From Beaufortia kweichowensis (lineage: Eukaryota; Chordata; Actinopteri; Cypriniformes; Gastromyzontidae), in the NCBI GenBank assembly GCA_019155185.1, contig CM032807.1:10444700-10508699 (forward strand): 64,000 bases of DNA, given 5' to 3'. The position numbers were made by a program, and so were the translations under genes. Shown here piece after piece: positions 41,061 to 54,165 of this stretch. The notes beneath the pieces were generated by a model that saw only the letters and a program-made list of their open reading frames with translations, was not told where the DNA came from and ran no database searches. Positions within the stretch are counted from its first letter, which is position 1, and every line of letters begins with the position of its first letter.

Positions 41061-41983
41061 TTTTAAATGAGGTTTACTGTTTATCAAACAATGTATGCAA
41101 AATTAGACCTGAAAATCGTCACGCGCAAAACGGACAAAAATAATTATTCGCTGAAAATATTGCCCCTTATAGTAGCTCTCAAACAAAACTTACTGGACAA
41201 TTGTGCATATTCAAACCTGGCATATGGTGCCAAATTTGACATTGATAATGCAACATACTGGTTTTGGTTCTTGCTAATTTTAGTTTATATAATTTAGTAT
41301 AATTTAGTACTTTAGTACAGCTCAGACATAGTTTAAATACATTTTTTGGGGTGAAACAATCTTTTGTATTGGCAGGCAAAAAGTGCAAAATGGGTTTGTA
41401 GGAATTACAGATGGAAAGTTAAAAAGTAGTAACATTCACATGTGATGAACTGCTCTTACATAAAGTGTTGACCCGGCACTCTGAGTCCGTTCAGCACATG
41501 TGTGGAAACTTAGAGTTTTTTGAAAGCCTGTCACAAACATCTAAGCAAAATTTCCTGGGGCTCAGCGGTGCTGAAGATCCACAGTGTGTGCAGATTCTGT
41601 TACCCACCACACACTTGGCAAGAGAAGAAGAAAATTGCCCACCCCAAACTTGGCAGCTTATACTAGACTAGCATAGATTTCCATAAACAGTGGTGCCAGA
41701 TTCCTTTACAGCAATATATGAAGAAAAGCACTCAAGATAGTCTCTCGACTTCAGAGCTTGCAATAGTAGCCTCTGGGCTAGTGCTATCATCTTTTGTTTG
41801 GATGGATAGATAGAATGAAGTGCTAAAAATGTTTCTAAGCTTCTTATGTTAATCCAGGTTTTTACTTTCTAAGAGAAAATATATATTTTTTAATCTGGTT
41901 CCATGATGAGATGAGAGTAAATCCTAATAGTAATACTAAAAACTAATTGGGGAATTTTATGTGCATTTCATGGACCAATTGGG

Positions 41984-41984
<1 letters not shown>
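41061..41984. other. Gene-free stretch
   Basis: No supported gene or bounded element. Confidence 0.5.

Positions 41985-42045
<61 letters not shown>
41985..42045. repeat. (TA)30 microsatellite
   Basis: TA run of about 61 bp, followed by 'tgtatgtgtatatacataca', a short palindrome. Confidence 0.97.
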
Positions 42046-42053
<8 letters not shown>

Positions 42054-42251
42054 ATATACATACACAGGGCAATGTCACTATTACAATTGAATTATTTAGT
42101 TCTTAAATATTTGTAACAAACAGTTGAAGTCATTGTGTAACTTAAAGCATCATAGGATCCTAGAGAGAAGCTCCAAAAAATTAGAGGATAACTAAATTCC
42201 TGTATTAGTCACAATCAAAAGACTTTCACAATGACCTAGAGTTTATGCTAC

Positions 42252-42843
42252 TTAAAGGGGTCATATTATGCGATTTTTTGTTTAAATTTTTCCTAAGTGT
42301 GTAATGTAGCTGTTTATGCATGTATAAGATCTTAGAAGAAGTTACAAAGCTCAAAGTCTCAAACCCAAAGAGATATTCTTTGTTAATGTTAACCTCGGTC
42401 ACACCTTCCTGAAACGCTTTGTTTAAACACGGCACCACATTTCTATGTCAGTATGTGGGGACAAAGTTTCCTAACCACACAAATGTATACGCAAAGAAAG
42501 AAGCCGTACCTTTTATTTTCGCTGTAGTATTGTTGCTGTCGGTGCCGCCATGACGTGTAGACGCTGTGTTTTTCAAATATGCTAAGGGGCATAACATTTC
42601 TGTCACATGCTAGAGGTATTCGGGCCAATCACAATGCACTGGATTGCTGGCCAATCAGAGCACACCGTGCTTTTCAGTACAATGAACTTAGTAAAAATCG
42701 GTGCATTTCACAAAGGGGGGGCAGAAAGGAGCAACAATAATCTCCGATATGTGTAAAATAATGAACCTAAAACAGCGTACACATGGCACCAAACCAAATA
42801 CACAAAATAATGTTCTTTTAGAACCATCATATGACCCCTTTAA
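42252..42843. mobile_element. Kolobok/T2-type MITE with TTAA ends
   Basis: The left end TTAAAGGGGTCATATTATGC (from 42252) is mirrored by the right end CATATGACCCCTTTAA (to 42843). TTAA at both outer edges fits the TTAA target duplication, and TTAAAGGGG fits the TTAAAGGRR terminus described for T2/Kolobok MITEs. The interior ('caaacccaaagagatattct', 'ccttcctgaaacgctttgtt', 'aaacacggcaccaca') is that of a very common zebrafish/cyprinid element. No transposase is present. Confidence 0.85.
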
Positions 42844-45800
42844 TTGCTAAATTAATAAATAAACAGCAATCATATCAACTCCAAATGGCCAGTAATTTTA
42901 AACAGTAACATTTAATTTACCTGCGAGGGTCCGGTTTTTTATCCTGACTCTAAGCCTATACCTTCATATCGACAGTACCTGTCACCTATGTGATTTTTAA
43001 TTGTTTAATTTTATCTTCAGAATTTGAACATTCCAGCCTGTGGGTTTCGCATTCACATGTATGATTAAAACTGTTTTTTCTTATCTGTATGTGTGGCTCG
43101 TGCAGGAGTGTGTATGTGCATCAGTGCATGCACATGTTCATGTGTGTGTGACTTTGTTTTGGTTTCTTTTTCCCATGTGGCTGTGCTCTGCATTTTCTCC
43201 TGCTAAAGGACAGGATGTGATTGTGTTTTGTGGTTGACTCTTGGCTTGTTATCTTTTCCTGAAGCTTGCTTGGTTTTCTCAGGGACAAGATTCTGATGTG
43301 AGATAAGAGAATCGTTCTTATACAGACAAAATTACAGTTCAGATGCTCTGAACATCTTGGAAAAACATCCTACTTGTGGAGGACTACCAAATATTTGCAC
43401 AAAATTGGACTACTTTATTTCAACAATCTCATGCATTAAAGCTGGTTAATCAGCATGGTCTTATTGATAAATGTATTTGACTTGCTGGTAAAGATGGTCA
43501 TTTCACCATCATCTTATATACAGTATTTGCTGGAGATAGCCATGTTGCTCTTTACCCTGTGTTTACAGTCAGATTAACTAAAACATTTCTTGATTAGTAA
43601 CTCCCTTAGACACTCAGTGGAGGCCATAATGGCCAGCAGCTGTCCAAACCACTAAGATTGGGGGTTTGCCAGAGTTTCATCATGTAAAATACTGCTCTTG
43701 CTAGTGTGTGAAACTGAGGTCTTAGTAAAACTGAAGTCCTAGGTAAGTGAAGTGTGAATCTTTGTGTTGAGTACATTTGAATACAACGGCCTGCTATGGG
43801 GTACCGTGAAACGAATGACCTTAAATATCCAAAACAATAAATAGCAACTAAAAGCACCAAAGCATCCACATGTGTAATGTATATAAGCAGATCTATATTA
43901 ACTTTTAGATCTAATAAGAATATCTGAATTTCAAAATCAAAAAAACTTGTTCTGCATCATAATAAGCCCCTTATGATGTGAATCAGTATATCACATTCTT
44001 TACAATTTGGACACTGGTTTGGACCCCGGCTCATATCTTTCTGACATAATTTTTTTAAGCTGTAAAATAATTCATGAAAATTTTTTGATTGTACATATCT
44101 TAGAAAAATTTTAGCGAAATATTATTTCAGAAATGTTAACTAGATTTATCGGGGGGAGAAACGAGTGAGGTAATGAAAATGCAGCCCTCAAATTTACAGT
44201 CGTGGTGAAGGGGGCGTGCGCGAGCAGATTTTAAAAGATGTTTTCAAATTATGAAAGATCCTGGAAATCGGATGGAAGGTAAATCGTAAATTTAATAGTC
44301 TAGCATTGTGTGTTTATACTCATGCTGAAATATAATTAATTAAACTTCTACTGCATGTTATGATGTTTATTGATTTGGTATTTATATATTTTGTGCCATT
44401 AGTTCATATACCAGGATCACTCTCTCAATTTAAAAAGTTGTTATGATAATTTGTGATGTCATTTGCAGTAAGGAAATTAGATTTTTGCAATGCATAGTGG
44501 GGTTTTGAGAACATTGTAGTGCACTGAAAGGATTTTGTTTGTTTGTTTAGGAGGCAAACAATACCAGACACCTTATAAAATAAATAAAATTATATAATAA
44601 TTATAAAAGAAAAAGAAAAACAGAGGAAACCAAACATTTCTAAAGGGTTTTTTTAACCACAGTGTTCAACTATAGTGAAAAAGAGAGAAAGGTATGGTAA
44701 AGTAATGTCTAAAACATACACATTTACACCACCCCCAGACCCTGGTGATTCCCCTCTCAGAGCATCATTTACTCATATCTCATGTTTTTTCTTTATGCAA
44801 GCTTGATGCAAATTTAAATAGTTTCTTTTTCACAGTTGAGGGATGACATACTCTCTGTTGACTTTGATTTTTCATTTCTCTTTCAATACACATCACTGAT
44901 CCTGTCTCATGGCTATAAACTATCCTTGTTTCTATTCCTGTAAATGGTGTGCATATTTATCACTTAATGTTGCAGGGATTTTTTTGTCATTGTGATAAAC
45001 TGAATTATTTAGTTATATATTGAGTTATGATTCATCATTAGTCATGATAAAGACAAATACTTTTAAAAAAAAATTGCACATAAAATTATTAACAAACAAA
45101 TCTCCTTAACTTACACATACTTTACAATGTTCTTGTGGTAACAGAATCTCTAATTATGTATTTTATCGATGTAAAGATATTAGCCGAACACAAAGTCTTT
45201 ATTTAGTAAACAGAAATGGACATTTTAATCAAGCATGTCGTCTCTCATCAGCCAGGCAGTTCAAACCACGATCTGGTTGGATTTATCTGTCACACATTAA
45301 AGTGGCGGCATTCCAGCCAAGGCACATTTGGAAGACAAACATACTGAGCGACTGACTGTTTAGTTGGATTTCCCCAAGGCAGACCAGACATCAAGGCTAC
45401 TGCCCTCAGGAGTAGTTTACGCATATGCACACACTCTCTTTCTCGTTCCAATGATCTGATATTTATTGGCTTTGTCCTGTCAGCCTAAGGCTAATGGGGT
45501 GTGTGGATGTGTCTGTCAGAGGTCTGCCCTACTTATTCGCAAGAAAAACAAATGGATAAATCTAATCCTTCACCTCCCACACATATGAGCACTTTTCGTC
45601 AGTAAAGACCTAATAAAGCTCTCGTTGTGTTTGTCCTCTGGCAGTGTGGGGTAGTGTATGTGGTTAACTGTCATTCTGTGCCCACAGGAAAGAAAAATCA
45701 TCTCTTTAATATCTAAATGGTTTCCTCTAACAAATAAGATGGAGACATTTGCTTACTTTATGTCTCAGATCATTTTCTCTTGATAAACAGACTCCAATAA

Positions 45801-47173
45801 TCTTCGTTTCCTTTAGTGGTTTGGCTTGTACTCAGATTTACTTAAATGTCAAAAAGTCAGAATAATGAAAATTGAAGTTGAGTTGAATGCAAGCATTTGT
45901 CATCAAATCTTTTAACAAATATCTGGACTATTTTATCCACATGAGGTTACAGCTTTATACTGTACTGTATGTAATCAATTAACTTATTTCTGTTCATTTT
46001 TCTCCTGTTGGATTTAAGAAGTCGATATTGAAAATGAAACAACTGAGAAATCTTCAGAGCTATGGAAAAGCCATCTGTGGGTAATAAAGTCATCTTCTAG
46101 GTGTGCCTTTGCAGTGCCTTGCCTGTGTATGTTTGGGAAACTTATAAAGTCCCACTCTGAATATGTTTATATTAGTACTAGATCATTTTAATATTTTATC
46201 TGAGTGTTTAAAAATTACATTTCACATGTCCAGAAATGATTCCCAGTGATTTCAGTAAGTATTCCATCAGTGTGATTGCAGACAGTTACATAAATACAGT
46301 TCAGCTTTGACTGGGCTGAAGGAGCACATTGTTAAAACACCACATTAACTCTGAGTGATTTTATTTGACTCACTTATGCTTTACATTGGATTAAGCTTCT
46401 CTGTAAATGAGCCAAAGCATTGGCCTAAACACAGATTTAACAGTGAACACAGTTATAACAAGCATCAAAGAGTATTAGTGCAAGCTTACCACACACTAAC
46501 TCAAGACTTGATTTGTGAAGTGTGTGTGTGTTCTTGTTCATAAATCACAGTGGTTTTAAGCAAGGTCAGTCTAACCTGCCCTCTCAGAGAGTATCCTCTT
46601 GGGGCAGGAGAGCTTCTTTATTAACCCTTTATGTCCCATTTTTTCTGGGTTAGTGTGATAACTCACATACTGTATGGCCATGCATGTTATACTGTCTGGC
46701 AGAAAAGGAGAGAGTTCATTTGATTAGAAAAATAATACTGCAACTGTACTTAACAAGCTGTGTATATTATGTAAAAAATAAGTACATGCCATTACCAAAA
46801 ACGATTATTGAATTCATCTGATACATGTTGAAGTCTTCTTACTTCAACTTTAAATCTTACTGTTGATTATCACAGAGTAATCTACAGGCAAATGGTTTTG
46901 AACTACTTTATAAGTTCAAGAATGAGATCATATTTCAAGCACACACACTCAAATCTACCCCTTTCTCGTGGGGTTTGAAGGTTAGATGGAAAAAATATGT
47001 GGAAACTTTTCACTGAGACAAATGTGTTAGATGGGTGTGCACCTTTTGAACACTCAAACTTAGAAGCCTTCCTAATATGAAGGTCAGAGGTCAAAGTGTA
47101 CATATGTGCATTTCAGTCTGTCATTTTTGGACAGCTGAACCTTGCTCCCCCTTCAAAGTATAGACCTTTAGAG

Positions 47174-47175
<2 letters not shown>
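42844..47175. other. Gene-free stretch
   Basis: No supported gene. 44150-44260 is a relatively GC-rich patch (gtgaagggggcgtgcgcgag) of unknown nature. 45200-45560 is repeat-free and compositionally balanced, which makes it a candidate for conservation testing only. 46622-46640 begins TTAACCCTTTATGTCC, which resembles piggyBac-type ends, but no partner end was found. Confidence 0.5.

Positions 47176-47224
<49 letters not shown>
47176..47224. repeat. (GT)24 microsatellite
   Basis: Uninterrupted GT run of 49 bp. Confidence 0.97.
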
Positions 47225-47225
<1 letters not shown>

Positions 47226-48227
47226 TATGGAATCCAGTGTGGTACCCCACCATCACTCTGATCCTGGTAGAAAAGCCCCCTTAGGGAAAACAGTGGGGTC
47301 AGGTTAAAGGTAAAATCAGAGGCTAGTGAAGTTGAAAGCATCTTACTGATTGTGGAATGTGGTAATAAATAATAATATAGGCAGTAATAGTGGGTGCATT
47401 TTAGCCTGTTACTTCCTTTAACACTAATGGATTGGCCACCCATCACAGTGGTGAATGTCTAATATGAATTCATGCTACCTGCAGATTGAATATTACAGAA
47501 TATTACAATCTATTACAGAATATTACAATCAGATTTTATGACTGACGCTTTTAAACTATCATGCACATTCTGAGAGTGACAATATTTATCCTGTTATATA
47601 AACAGGACGAATTGCAAATCACACTTGTTAATACTTTATATAAGGTTGTTAATCCAAAACACTGGCAGTGTAAACATGAACAGCCCAGGTCATTTTTTAT
47701 GTCTTTGATGTGCACCATAAAGGGTTAATCCCTGGATTCCCTTTCCCATGTTTTTCCTTCCACTGTTCCATAGGGACTCCTTCCTCCAGTCTGGAGCAAA
47801 TCTGTAGGTCAGAAACAACAGACGAACCGTCTGGGACAAAAACAAACATGACGTTTTGTTATGTCTGCTTTGTTGTGTATTTTTATAGCTGCAACGTTTC
47901 ACTGCTTTGGTGTCTGATCTGATCCTCTTCCAGTTTGGCTTACCTGTGTGGAAAGGGGGTTTTTATTGGTAGTGGTTAACTTAACACTATCAAAACTGTG
48001 ACAAAGGAACAAGAAACTATCAAGTTTTGTTTTTGTAAGCAAGTTTAGAGTTGCTTCAGAATTGCAGTATATGGTATGTAAAAGTATGAAAACAATTCCG
48101 AAAGGGAATGAGAAAAGATGATATAGATTGCAGAAGCAGTTAGTTTAAAGCAGCTAGCTCCAGTAAAAATAACTAAATAAACTAAAAAAGCCAGTATCTG
48201 GTTGACACTCCAATAGCCACAAAGGTA

Positions 48228-48231
<4 letters not shown>
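47225..48231. other. Gene-free stretch with small tandem repeat
   Basis: 47486-47530 has the unit 'gaatattacaatctattaca' repeated about twice. No gene was supported. Confidence 0.55.

Positions 48232-48296
<65 letters not shown>
48232..48296. repeat. (TC)32 microsatellite
   Basis: Uninterrupted TC run of 65 bp. Confidence 0.98.
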
Positions 48297-48300
<4 letters not shown>

Positions 48301-50338
48301 AATATTATGATAAATAAAGATTACTGTAACTGAATATACAGTGTGTTACTTTTTATTTGAGTCTTTCTGTATGTGTATATTATAGCTACTACAATTAGTT
48401 TCTCAAGAGTAGTGAGTGTTTTTTTGGTGGTTCAATTAATAATAGATTGAAAGTCCACTCTACAACCCCCACAGAGTTACCAACACAGCTCTAATAGTTC
48501 TTAATAGTCACAGCATGCATGTGCTTCTAAGCCAAAAGTTGCTTTGACATTATGCTGATAATCCTGGTTAATGCTTTCTTTAAAAGCTTGTGTTTCACAT
48601 TCCTTTACTGGAATGTTCCAGGGTGTGAGCCAGTGAAGCACATGCCATCTCATGCCATCTTTCCTCTTGCAGACAATACAACTTTCACCAGGCTTTAAAC
48701 CTTCACTCTATTACCATGACCTGGTCATGAACCGAATGCTTTCAGCTCGTTGAGGTCTATAATACCTGAAGAAGAATCTCCTACCATTCATCTGGCAGTT
48801 GTTTGGCTGGTGCAGGAACGCCTGAAAGTACAGTCCAGTTAGATGCTGGTATGCCTTTCAGGGATTTTGTTAGCATAGCAGGGCGTCATTTTTTTTTGAT
48901 TGAAGGTTGTTACCACTTTTGATACATCTACACCATGTGTGAAGTCAGAGGTTACAGGGCAAACGTACAGCAGAACTCGACTCTTTTGTGAACTTGTGTA
49001 CTGTTACCAAAAGCCAATATTTATATTATGTAGTTTAATAATTGTGACATATAAATATTTTTCTTATATTCATAATATTTATATATCAGACTATCAGACC
49101 CATGGTTTTTCAGTTGGAATCTTATGGATTACCTTTATGACTTTTTCTTTGTGAAGCTCTTTGTGGAGCTTCAAAATCTTGATTCCCAATCCATGGCAGT
49201 ACAAAGCTGACAGGATGTTATTTACTGTAACATAACGTTGTTTAGCTGATAAAAAAAGATATACACCTAGGATTGCATGAGGGTGACTAAATTATGAGAA
49301 AACAACACTTTAAGGCCGCATATTAATTTAAGTTAAATCCTATGATTAATTTGATATGCTTTTAAACAATGTTTCCTATGTGAAGCACACAATTGTCAAT
49401 AAATGCTAGCCAGTTAATTTCAACTGTGCAGTTGATATTAAAGTATAAATACAGTTGTATTGGTGCATTCATTAGGTGGAACCACTGAATCAAATATTTT
49501 TAATATCAACATTACTCTCAACTTCCTCTAAATTTTACTGTTTGTCCAAATAGGATTTTCTTATTCTCTAAAGATATGTTTTGCTATATTAGATTTAGGT
49601 GTAAACAAGATATCTTGTTTGTAGTATTAGTAGTAGTAGTTAGTCTATTGGTCCATTTTCACAAAATGCATCTTTGCTACTGAAATTGCAGAAATGGTTT
49701 TAAAAAGTGCAGTAACAAATTGCCATGCCAACTTGCTACTGTAAACAAAACTCACAACGCTTGCCCTGCCTCCGGGTCTTTTGATTGGATCATATTCTGA
49801 ACCTGAAATTAAAAAGTTAAAATTATTTTAACTACTTTACCTTAAGGCATCTTAAAAAAGAGACACTGCAAAAGATCCAAGATGTCTAAAAAAGGAGCCT
49901 AGGAGGGCAGCTCACTAGATTTTGGAACAGAGCTAATCTGTCAACTCTTTCCACGTTGTTTATTTTAAAACCCTTTACTTTTGAAATCTTTGATTATAAT
50001 ACTGTGTACAGCTGAAACCAAATAAACTCATCCAATCTTTTCCAGCTTATGCTGTGAGAAAATATCTTCTAGGTTGCCTCAGGGAAGAGGTCAGAGGTCA
50101 TATGCTGAAGGGGGGGTATAGAGCAGATAAAATCATTATGCGAGTCACTACCAGGCCAGATTTATGAGCACTCAGTGATCAGAGCATACAGAAACGCTAA
50201 GGGCTTTGGTCAAACAGCGGTCGGGTTACTGTCAGCTCACTATTGTCCTTTGTTTGAATTCTTCAAAGTTTGGCCTGGAACTTTGGGGGGCGTTAGAGAT
50301 TTCACATCATTCTTTGTTTGACTAAACACTGTTTCTCT
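48297..50338. other. Gene-free stretch
   Basis: 49270-49310 (gattgcatgagggtgactaa, then ATTATGAGA) is another small fragment of the common cyprinid repeat end seen at 35.6 kb. No gene was supported. Confidence 0.5.
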
Positions 50339-50852
50339 TAGTGTTGTAGTCGAGACAACCGAGACCAAGACCAGTGGGTGTCGAGACCAAGACCAAGACT
50401 TTGAAGGTTCGAAACCAAGATTACACACAAGGCAAGGCAGACCAAGACCAAGGCAGGCCGAGACTGGGTCAAGACCAAGACCAGCACTCCTAAGATTATT
50501 TTCCATGTTTTATCACCCACCTACTGTAACATATTACATTTTTGTGCAGGTAAAAATGCTGACAATTAAACATTTTAAACTTTCAACAGTTGTTAGAATT
50601 TGAAAACAGAACCCAGACTTAGAAAGCACCACAACAAAAAATGTCTATTTAAAAAATCATCAGTAAAAAACTATTCAAAACCTAGCTATTTAGTGCAATT
50701 CCCACAGTTGCGGCCTTGACCGGTCTTAAAATAAAATCCCGAGACCGCTAAGTCTGAAACCAAGATAAGACCAAGGGTCCGAATGCAGTCAAGATGAGAC
50801 AAGTCCAAGACCATCAAAAAGACCAAGACTGGTCTTGAGTACTACAACACTA
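50339..50852. mobile_element. Non-autonomous hAT-type element rich in GAGACCAAGACC
   Basis: 12-bp perfect terminal inverted repeats TAGTGTTGTAGT / ACTACAACACTA fit the hAT start consensus YARNG. The flanks GTTTCTCT (50331-50338) and GTTTGTCT (50853-50860) form an 8-bp target duplication with one change. Both subterminal regions are built from degenerate GACCAAGAC units pointing the same way, separated by unique AT-rich DNA. The 88-codon minus-strand frame here is a translation of these units and not a gene. Confidence 0.85.
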
Positions 50853-51746
50853 GTTTGTCTTGCTCTTCTTTTTTTACACTCTAAGAAATACATTTGTAAA
50901 ATAATGAAAAAATACTGGTAATTTTCTTCTGTTAATCTGTTGATTCTGTTTTACAAATATTTCCAGTAATGTAAATTCAAAATACAAGTGAAGCAGCTTT
51001 TGTCCAAAGTGACTTACAAATGTGTAAAATATTAATACAATATACTGTGCTGTATTTTTACTGATTTTGTTTTACATTGTAATTCTTCTTCTTTAAACTC
51101 AGAATAAGCCTGGTTTATGTTCAAAATTTACTCTGTGAGCTTCTATAAAGGTATTCAGCTCATGCACACTACAGCTGCACTGATGCACAAATGCAGACAA
51201 CATGCAAATACGTGTACTTAAATTTATTTGCATAAATTTATAAAAATGTTGCTGTGCGTACATCACGTGGACCTTGCAGATTGCATATTTGACTTTCAGA
51301 TGGAAAAGCTTTGCATACCTAAAGCGTTAGATATTATAGGCATGATCTTTGGTTCCTAAAAGAACATCTTTTGAAAATACAGCATGGATGGAAGGATTTT
51401 GTTTACATGTGTATGGATCGCCTTTCACTATCAGGGGGTTGTGAGATAAGATTAGGTGCTGTTAATACAATGATTGTAAGACTGTATATGTGGGGTGGGG
51501 TGGGCTGACCTGATTTTTGCAGATGTAAGCAATTGGCAACATGCCAGCGTGCCGTGATGTCACCCTCTACCCTAGTAGAATTCACTTCACATATTGCTTA
51601 ATCAGATGCTAAAAGCCTCTCTGATGCTGTAGGATGCTGTTTGGAAAGTCTCTGGGGAATCCACAGCGGCGGTGTAGGACCTGTGTGTGTTGTGGTCTAT
51701 AAAAGTGCCCATACTGTACAGTATAAGCTCTATATAGTAAGTATAC
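50853..51746. other. Gene-free stretch
   Basis: 50995-51020 has the SINE-tail motif 'cttttgtccaaagtgactta'. Nothing else was recognised. Confidence 0.5.
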
Positions 51747-51948
51747 TACACTGTAAATATGAAAAGATCCTGAAGGAACCATTTGGGGTTCTTTACACTG
51801 CCACACCAGAGGAACCATCAGGAGTTTCCCTGAGGAGACTGTTAATAGTTCTTCAGAATGTGCCTTAAGGTCCTCCTGATGGTCTGCCAGTGTGGCAGTG
51901 TAAAGAACCCCAAATGGTTCTTCCAGGATCTTTTCATTTTACAGTGTA
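51747..51948. mobile_element. Palindromic Tc1/mariner-like MITE
   Basis: TA (51747-51748) then CACTGTAAA at the left, and TTTACAGTG then TA (51947-51948) at the right. Arms of about 60-90 bp are near-perfect complements and include 'gaaaagatcctg' and 'aaccatttggggttctttac'. TA flanks fit Tc1/mariner target duplication. There is no coding capacity. High arm similarity suggests a fairly young copy or arm homogenisation. Confidence 0.8.
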
Positions 51949-52865
51949 GGGAGATATAGAGTCTGTGTGCTTGTTTAGACTGCCTGTTTTCTTGGCCTGT
52001 TTTCTATTTGCATGCCACACAGCTCAACGAGAAGAGCATGTTATGCTTTATATAGTTGGCTGAACTATGTTGGTGCAATGGACTATGTTGACCCCTGGAC
52101 GAATCCCAGAAAGGGGTAATGTGGAGACCCTTTGGCCTTCCTTCATACCTAAAACAACATGCAATGCAATGTTATATGACAAAACAATGTAGTAATCAAT
52201 TGACTTTTTGTAAATTTTTGTAAATATTTTGTAAATATTAAATATTGTAAACAGTGTAATTTTTTTATAATATACTTATATAATATACAATTAATACAGT
52301 TAGCTGACAATCCAACATAGTATTTATTTCAGTTTAGTTTAATTAACGTACATTGCATAGTGAATAACTTGCAATAATACCATGCACCATGTCTTATTTA
52401 TCAATATTTCAATTATCATTATCATTGTGCTGTAGTTTTTCCAAAGGAAAGCTTTAAGAAAAAACATATATAAAGTGTTGTTACAAATAAACAGTATCTA
52501 TTTTCTTTTCCCATATTGGGCTTAAACGGTCACAAAAATATTTTCCTAAATTAGCACATTTATCAAGGTCCAGTTTAAATGTCAATGTTACATATATGTA
52601 AAATTCTTCTCTTACAGAAAACAGTCACAAGTCAGTTGACATGCAGAGTATCAGACTTAAAATGGCCCGAGTGCATTTCATACTTCCGACAGCCCCCACA
52701 CAAACACGTCATGCATGAGTAAACACACTCTTCACTCTTTTCACCCTAATGCAGATGTTTATTTATAAAGGGGCTAGTTTAAAAGGTCTCACATCCTCTC
52801 CATCATTACAGAGGTAAGATCAGAGCACTAATCTATCCTGTCTTTCTGAATATCTGGCAGGGCAA
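51949..52865. other. Gene-free stretch
   Basis: AT-rich, with TTTTTGTAAATA-type short repeats at 52206-52245. No gene was supported. Confidence 0.5.
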
Positions 52866-52958
52866 TGTGTGTGTGTGTGTGTGTGTGACAGCCCACAGTG
52901 AAATGTGAGATGGAGATGCTGTTTTCTATTTCAAGGTTGTAATCACAGCCAGCACACT

Positions 52959-52992
<34 letters not shown>

Positions 52993-52999
52993 TGTGTGT
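52866..52999. repeat. Two TG microsatellites
   Basis: (TG)11 at 52866-52887 and an interrupted TG run at 52961-52999. The second leads into the fish repeat that follows. Confidence 0.95.
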
Positions 53000-53225
53000 C
53001 CTAGTAAACCTTACAGTGAGGGGACCTAATGTCCCTATTATGGTAGTAATTCCAGAAATTTTTCACCTTGTGGGGACAATTTTTTGGTCCCCAGCTTGTA
53101 AATCATACTAAATATTGTTTAGATTTAGGGTTAGGGTGAGGGGATAGAATATACAGTTTGTACAGTATAAAAGTCATTATGTCTATGGAAATCCCCATGA
53201 AAACCCAACATGTGTGTGTCCCCGT
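53000..53225 (+). mobile_element. GT-linked fish repeat, copy 1
   Basis: 'cctagtaaaccttacagtga', then GGGGACC, 'accttgtggggacaattttt', 'ttagggttagggtgagggga' and 'aaagtcattatgtctatgga', finishing with GTGTGTGTCCCC. A second copy lies in inverted orientation at 53882-54165. The repeat is typical of cyprinids, starting and ending at GT/CA tracts. Superfamily not assigned. Confidence 0.65.
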
Positions 53226-53881
53226 TACTTAGTGTGTTTTTTTTTAACTGAGCCATGTGGTAAATTAACATTTGACCTGACCTCCATCAGTACCCTTTTT
53301 CTCTCTCTTTTTTCTCTTTCTCTCCTTCACTACACACTAGCTGACCTCTTCATAACACTAAAAGCTTAACGTGTGACTGTCAGCAGTGGAACATTGTCCA
53401 GATTGTATTAGCAATGTATTAAGTACCGTTTGTCAGTTATTGGTACAGAGGTGACACCTTTTCAAATTTACCTTTAAGAAAACGAGTGCTAAAGTTTTTA
53501 ATAAATTTTTTTCGGGCAAACCTTTACATGTTCCCAATATTTAGGAAACGTGCAAGCAGTGAGCAGTAATATGGCTGCCACTCATTTGTTTGTTGGGCAG
53601 TTGTTACATCACTTTTTGTGCCATCTATTGTTTTTGTCCAGTCATTTAAATGCATTTCTCTCAATTAGATAAGATACAAAAAATGAAATAGACTACATGT
53701 AGACTACCTTTAACACCGGTATGAGATCAGCTGCCTCTCATCACCCACTGCACAACTGCAGCATGCACCACTAATAGATTGTGTTTGTGTGTTTGAGATC
53801 AAACTTCCTAACTTACAGGCCACAGGTGCTGGGTATCAAAGCACAGATCAGTTTTCTGAGGTTACAGATCCATTTCAGAAT
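53226..53881. other. Gene-free spacer between the inverted repeats
   Basis: No supported gene. Small open frames at 53781-54047 run into the second repeat copy. Confidence 0.5.
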
Positions 53882-54165
53882 ACACAAACACACACACATG
53901 TTGGGTTTCCGTGTTTTTTGGGGACATTCCCTAGACATAATGACTTTTATACTGTACAGACTGTGTATTCTATCCCTTAACCCTCACCTAATCGAAACAC
54001 ATTTCTGCAGTTTTACAAAAAAAACCCTGAAACATCGTTTAGTATGAATTTGATGAATTTTCCTCATTAGGACCAAAAATATCCCCACAAGATCAAAAAT
54101 TGCAGGTATTACTATCTTTGTTGGGAAATTTGGTCCCGAAACTGCACACACACACATACACACGG
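53882..54165 (-). mobile_element. GT-linked fish repeat, copy 2 (inverted)
   Basis: The complement of copy 1: CACACACACATGTTGGGTTT, 'ttggggacattccctagaca', 'cataatgacttttatactgt', then 'aaccctcacctaa', 'ccccacaaga' and terminal CACACACACA. It is diverged from copy 1 and contains an A-run. Confidence 0.65.

Noticed and set aside
46622..46690. TTAACCCTTTATGTCC as a piggyBac element end
   Set aside because: No matching inverted end or second TTAA at a plausible distance was found.
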